Shown here: positions 62,660-64,000 of the stretch, in pieces
How the letters are laid out: every line of letters begins with the position of its first letter
How positions within the stretch are numbered: the stretch's first letter is position 1
NCBI RefSeq assembly: GCF_048323655.1
Contig: NZ_JBLUWW010000003.1
Location: forward strand, 248,001-312,000
Length of the DNA stretch: 64,000 nucleotides
Origin: Salinimicrobium soli
Lineage (GTDB): Bacteria; Bacteroidota; Bacteroidia; Flavobacteriales; Flavobacteriaceae
Direction: 5' to 3'
Notes under the pieces: model-generated
What the model was told of the DNA's origin: nothing
What the model saw: only the letters and a program-made list of their open reading frames with translations
The model's database searches: none
Translations under genes and position numbers: made by a program

Positions 62660-62687
62660 TCTGTGAAGCTCTCTTCACAGAAATTTT
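62660..62687 (+). terminator. Possible terminator after the small peptide gene
   Basis: TCTGTGAAG (62660-62668) pairs perfectly with CTTCACAGA (62673-62681) around loop CTCT, followed by a short AATTTT. The T tract is weak, so it could instead be an operator for the nitroreductase promoter just downstream. Confidence 0.5.
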
Positions 62688-62705
62688 CGGTAGCCTCAAA
62701 ATTCC

Positions 62706-62713
62706 TATCTTTG
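62706..62713 (+). promoter_or_regulatory. -7 promoter box of the nitroreductase gene
   Basis: TATCTTTG matches TAnnTTTG, with TTTC at 62685-62688 as a -33 element 17 bases upstream. The start codon is 20 bases downstream of the box. Confidence 0.6.
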
Positions 62714-62732
62714 CAGCCTTAATTTTGAGAAG

Positions 62733-63362
62733 ATGAAAAGTGTGAAGGCCCTAAAATGGCGTTATGCAACCAAGAAGTTCAATTCTGATAAACTTCTAGC
62801 ACCCGAGAAGATCGAAATCCTTAAAAAGGCATTCAATCTTACTGCAACATCTTATGGTTTGCAGCCATTAAAGATGTTAGTGATCCAGGATAAAGAGTTG
62901 CAGGAAAAACTAATGAAAGCTTCCTATAATCAGCAACAGGTGAGTACCGCCTCCCATGTGCTCGTAATTTGTATTGAAAATGAAATTGGAAAAGCCTTCA
63001 TTGAAAAATATTTCAGCTACGTAAAAGATATTCGTAATACTCCTGATGATGTTCTACACCCATTTAGGGAGTCACTTATTGGCAGTTTTGAAAAGAAACC
63101 GGTGGACGAGATCCATACCTGGGCTACTCATCAGGCTTACTTAGTTCTGGGTACTTTATTAACAGTTTGCGCAGTTGAAGAGATCGATTCCTGCCCCATG
63201 GAAGGCTTTGACCCTGATCAGTTTGATGAGTTACTGAACCTTCAAAAGCATAATTTAAAATCTGTGCTTGTCCTCCCTGTCGGCTACAGGGCTGAAGATG
63301 ATTTCTTTGCAGAATTAAAGAAAGTGAGAAGACCTCTTGATGAAACTATAATTGAATACTAG
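62733..63362 (+). CDS. NAD(P)H-dependent nitroreductase family oxidoreductase
   Basis: A 209-residue FMN nitroreductase-fold protein. The FMN contact motif is ALKWRYATKKFN at the start (R10, T13, K14), with TSYGLQPLKMLV and the C-terminal VLPVGYRAEDD segment. It resembles NfsB-type enzymes. Its 3' end overlaps the convergent ribB-type gene by 4 bases (stops at 63360-63362 and 63359-63361). Confidence 0.9.
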   Translation: MKSVKALKWRYATKKFNSDKLLAPEKIEILKKAFNLTATSYGLQPLKMLVIQDKELQEKLMKASYNQQQVSTASHVLVICIENEIGKAFIEKYFSYVKDIRNTPDDVLHPFRESLIGSFEKKPVDEIHTWATHQAYLVLGTLLTVCAVEEIDSCPMEGFDPDQFDELLNLQKHNLKSVLVLPVGYRAEDDFFAELKKVRRPLDETIIEY

Positions 63363-64000
63363 TAATTCACGTATTCGATTATTTCCAGGCCATAACCTAT
63401 CATTCCCACTCTTTTGGTCTGTTTAGAATTGGATAACAACCTGAGTTTATGGATCTCGAGATCGTGAAGGATTTGTGCTCCAATCCCAAAATCTTTTGAA
63501 TCCATAACTACCGGCGGTGCTTTCATCTCTCCCTGTTTCTGAAGTTCCTTTAATTCATGAAGGCGATTAAGCAGGTTCAAAGATTGGCTCTCCTGGTTGA
63601 TAAAAACAATAGCTCCTCTTCCTTCTTCATTCACCGCTCTAAACATGGAGTCCAGTTTTTTATCGGCATCATTGGTAAGGGTTCCTAAAATGTCATTATT
63701 GACGAGGGTTGAATTCACCCGTACCAGAACAGGTTCGTCAGACTTCCAGCTTCCTTTGGTAAGGGCCATGTGCACCTGCTTATTGGTAGTCTGCTGATAT
63801 GCTCTAAGTCTGAAAGTCCCAAACTTTGTATTGATGTCAAAATCCTCTTTTTTGACGATCAGGGAGTCGTGCTGCATACGGTAAGCTACGAGGTCTTCGA
63901 TAGAAACCAATTTCAGATCGAACTTCCTGGCTACTTCCATCAATTGAGGCAGTCTGGCCATTGAACCATCCTCGTTCATGATCTCCACAATGACTCCGGC
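63359..64000 (-). CDS. ribB: 3,4-Dihydroxy-2-butanone-4-phosphate synthase (RibB), C-terminal part with a degenerate GTP-cyclohydrolase-II-like domain (runs off the right edge)
   Basis: The frame is open to 64000 and lacks its start, so only about 213 C-terminal residues are seen. The final part of the DHBP synthase domain ends in VSIEDLVAYRM. The GTP cyclohydrolase II-like domain follows (FGTFRLRAYQ onward), but the SECLTGD/RCDCG zinc cysteines of active enzymes are NSTLVNNDI and LTNDADKK here, so the zinc site is lost, and the GRGxGL motif reads GRGAIVF. The DxKDFGIGAQIL segment is conserved. The RibA-like half is probably structural or regulatory. Confidence 0.8.
   Translation of the reverse strand, partial: AGVIVEIMNEDGSMARLPQLMEVARKFDLKLVSIEDLVAYRMQHDSLIVKKEDFDINTKFGTFRLRAYQQTTNKQVHMALTKGSWKSDEPVLVRVNSTLVNNDILGTLTNDADKKLDSMFRAVNEEGRGAIVFINQESQSLNLLNRLHELKELQKQGEMKAPPVVMDSKDFGIGAQILHDLEIHKLRLLSNSKQTKRVGMIGYGLEIIEYVNY

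Overview
The window looks like the chromosome of a marine-type flavobacterium (Bacteroidota, Flavobacteriaceae). The evidence is AT-rich intergenic DNA, few Shine-Dalgarno sites, promoters of the TTTG / TAnnTTTG type, menaquinone genes, bacillithiol BshB1, LytTR two-component systems with a beta-propeller sensor, a PE-Lig-Pol LigD with Ku, and many Bacteroidota-specific families. No transposase, phage cluster or CRISPR array is visible, so this is mostly core chromosome. The genus cannot be fixed from the sequence alone.

Layout. 1-8.5 kb: the 5' end of recG, an M1 aminopeptidase, an FMN glutamate-synthase-like enzyme with an M20 amidohydrolase, a UvrD/PcrA helicase and a DUF2945 protein. 8.5-12.8 kb: a Sua5/YrdC enzyme, a zincin-like lipoprotein, an OmpA lipoprotein, a glycosyltransferase and a small nuclease-like protein. 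12.9-18.7 kb: holA followed by menA, an MBL-fold hydrolase, menC, a CPBP protease and menE. 18.7-28.5 kb: DoxX, a second M1 peptidase, an acyl-CoA carboxylase beta subunit, DinB, ettA, a DUF2254 protein and an MBL lipoprotein. 27.7-30.7 kb: a tight leftward operon hutI-hutG-DUF1622-GNAT. 30.8-32.8 kb: a Cys/Met PLP enzyme and bshB1, then tRNA-His followed by 144-bp tandem repeats. 33.4-38.4 kb: an M28 peptidase, a CBS protein, a GH13 enzyme, and a half-sized binding protein coupled to an unusual CDF transporter. 38.6-44 kb: an outer-membrane barrel, a LytTR regulator with its propeller sensor kinase, a candidate small RNA, a second tandem-repeat array and tRNA-Ser. 44.1-48.3 kb: an SLC12-like transporter divergent from a membrane protein combining voltage-sensor-like helices with a catalytically dead metzincin-like domain. 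48.3-56.4 kb: a YqiA-like esterase, an orphan regulator, a second LytTR/LytS pair, an AtoE transporter, an old yellow enzyme, a holin-like membrane protein and a flavodoxin-like reductase. 56.6-59.8 kb: ku-ligD (end joining). 59.9-64 kb: a GAF histidine kinase, an AraC regulator, an unlisted 42-residue membrane peptide with a structured leader, a nitroreductase, and the 3' part of a ribB-type gene whose GTP-cyclohydrolase half has lost its zinc ligands.

Genes that work together: menA/menC/menE (menaquinone), hutI/hutG (last two steps of histidine degradation), ku/ligD (double-strand break repair), the two regulator-kinase pairs, and the binding protein-CDF pair. The points most worth following up are the channel-like/metzincin-like fusion, the two tRNA-linked repeat arrays that carry terminator hairpins, the small-RNA candidate at 43.3 kb, the small membrane peptide unit at 62.4 kb and the degenerate CDF and RibB domains.
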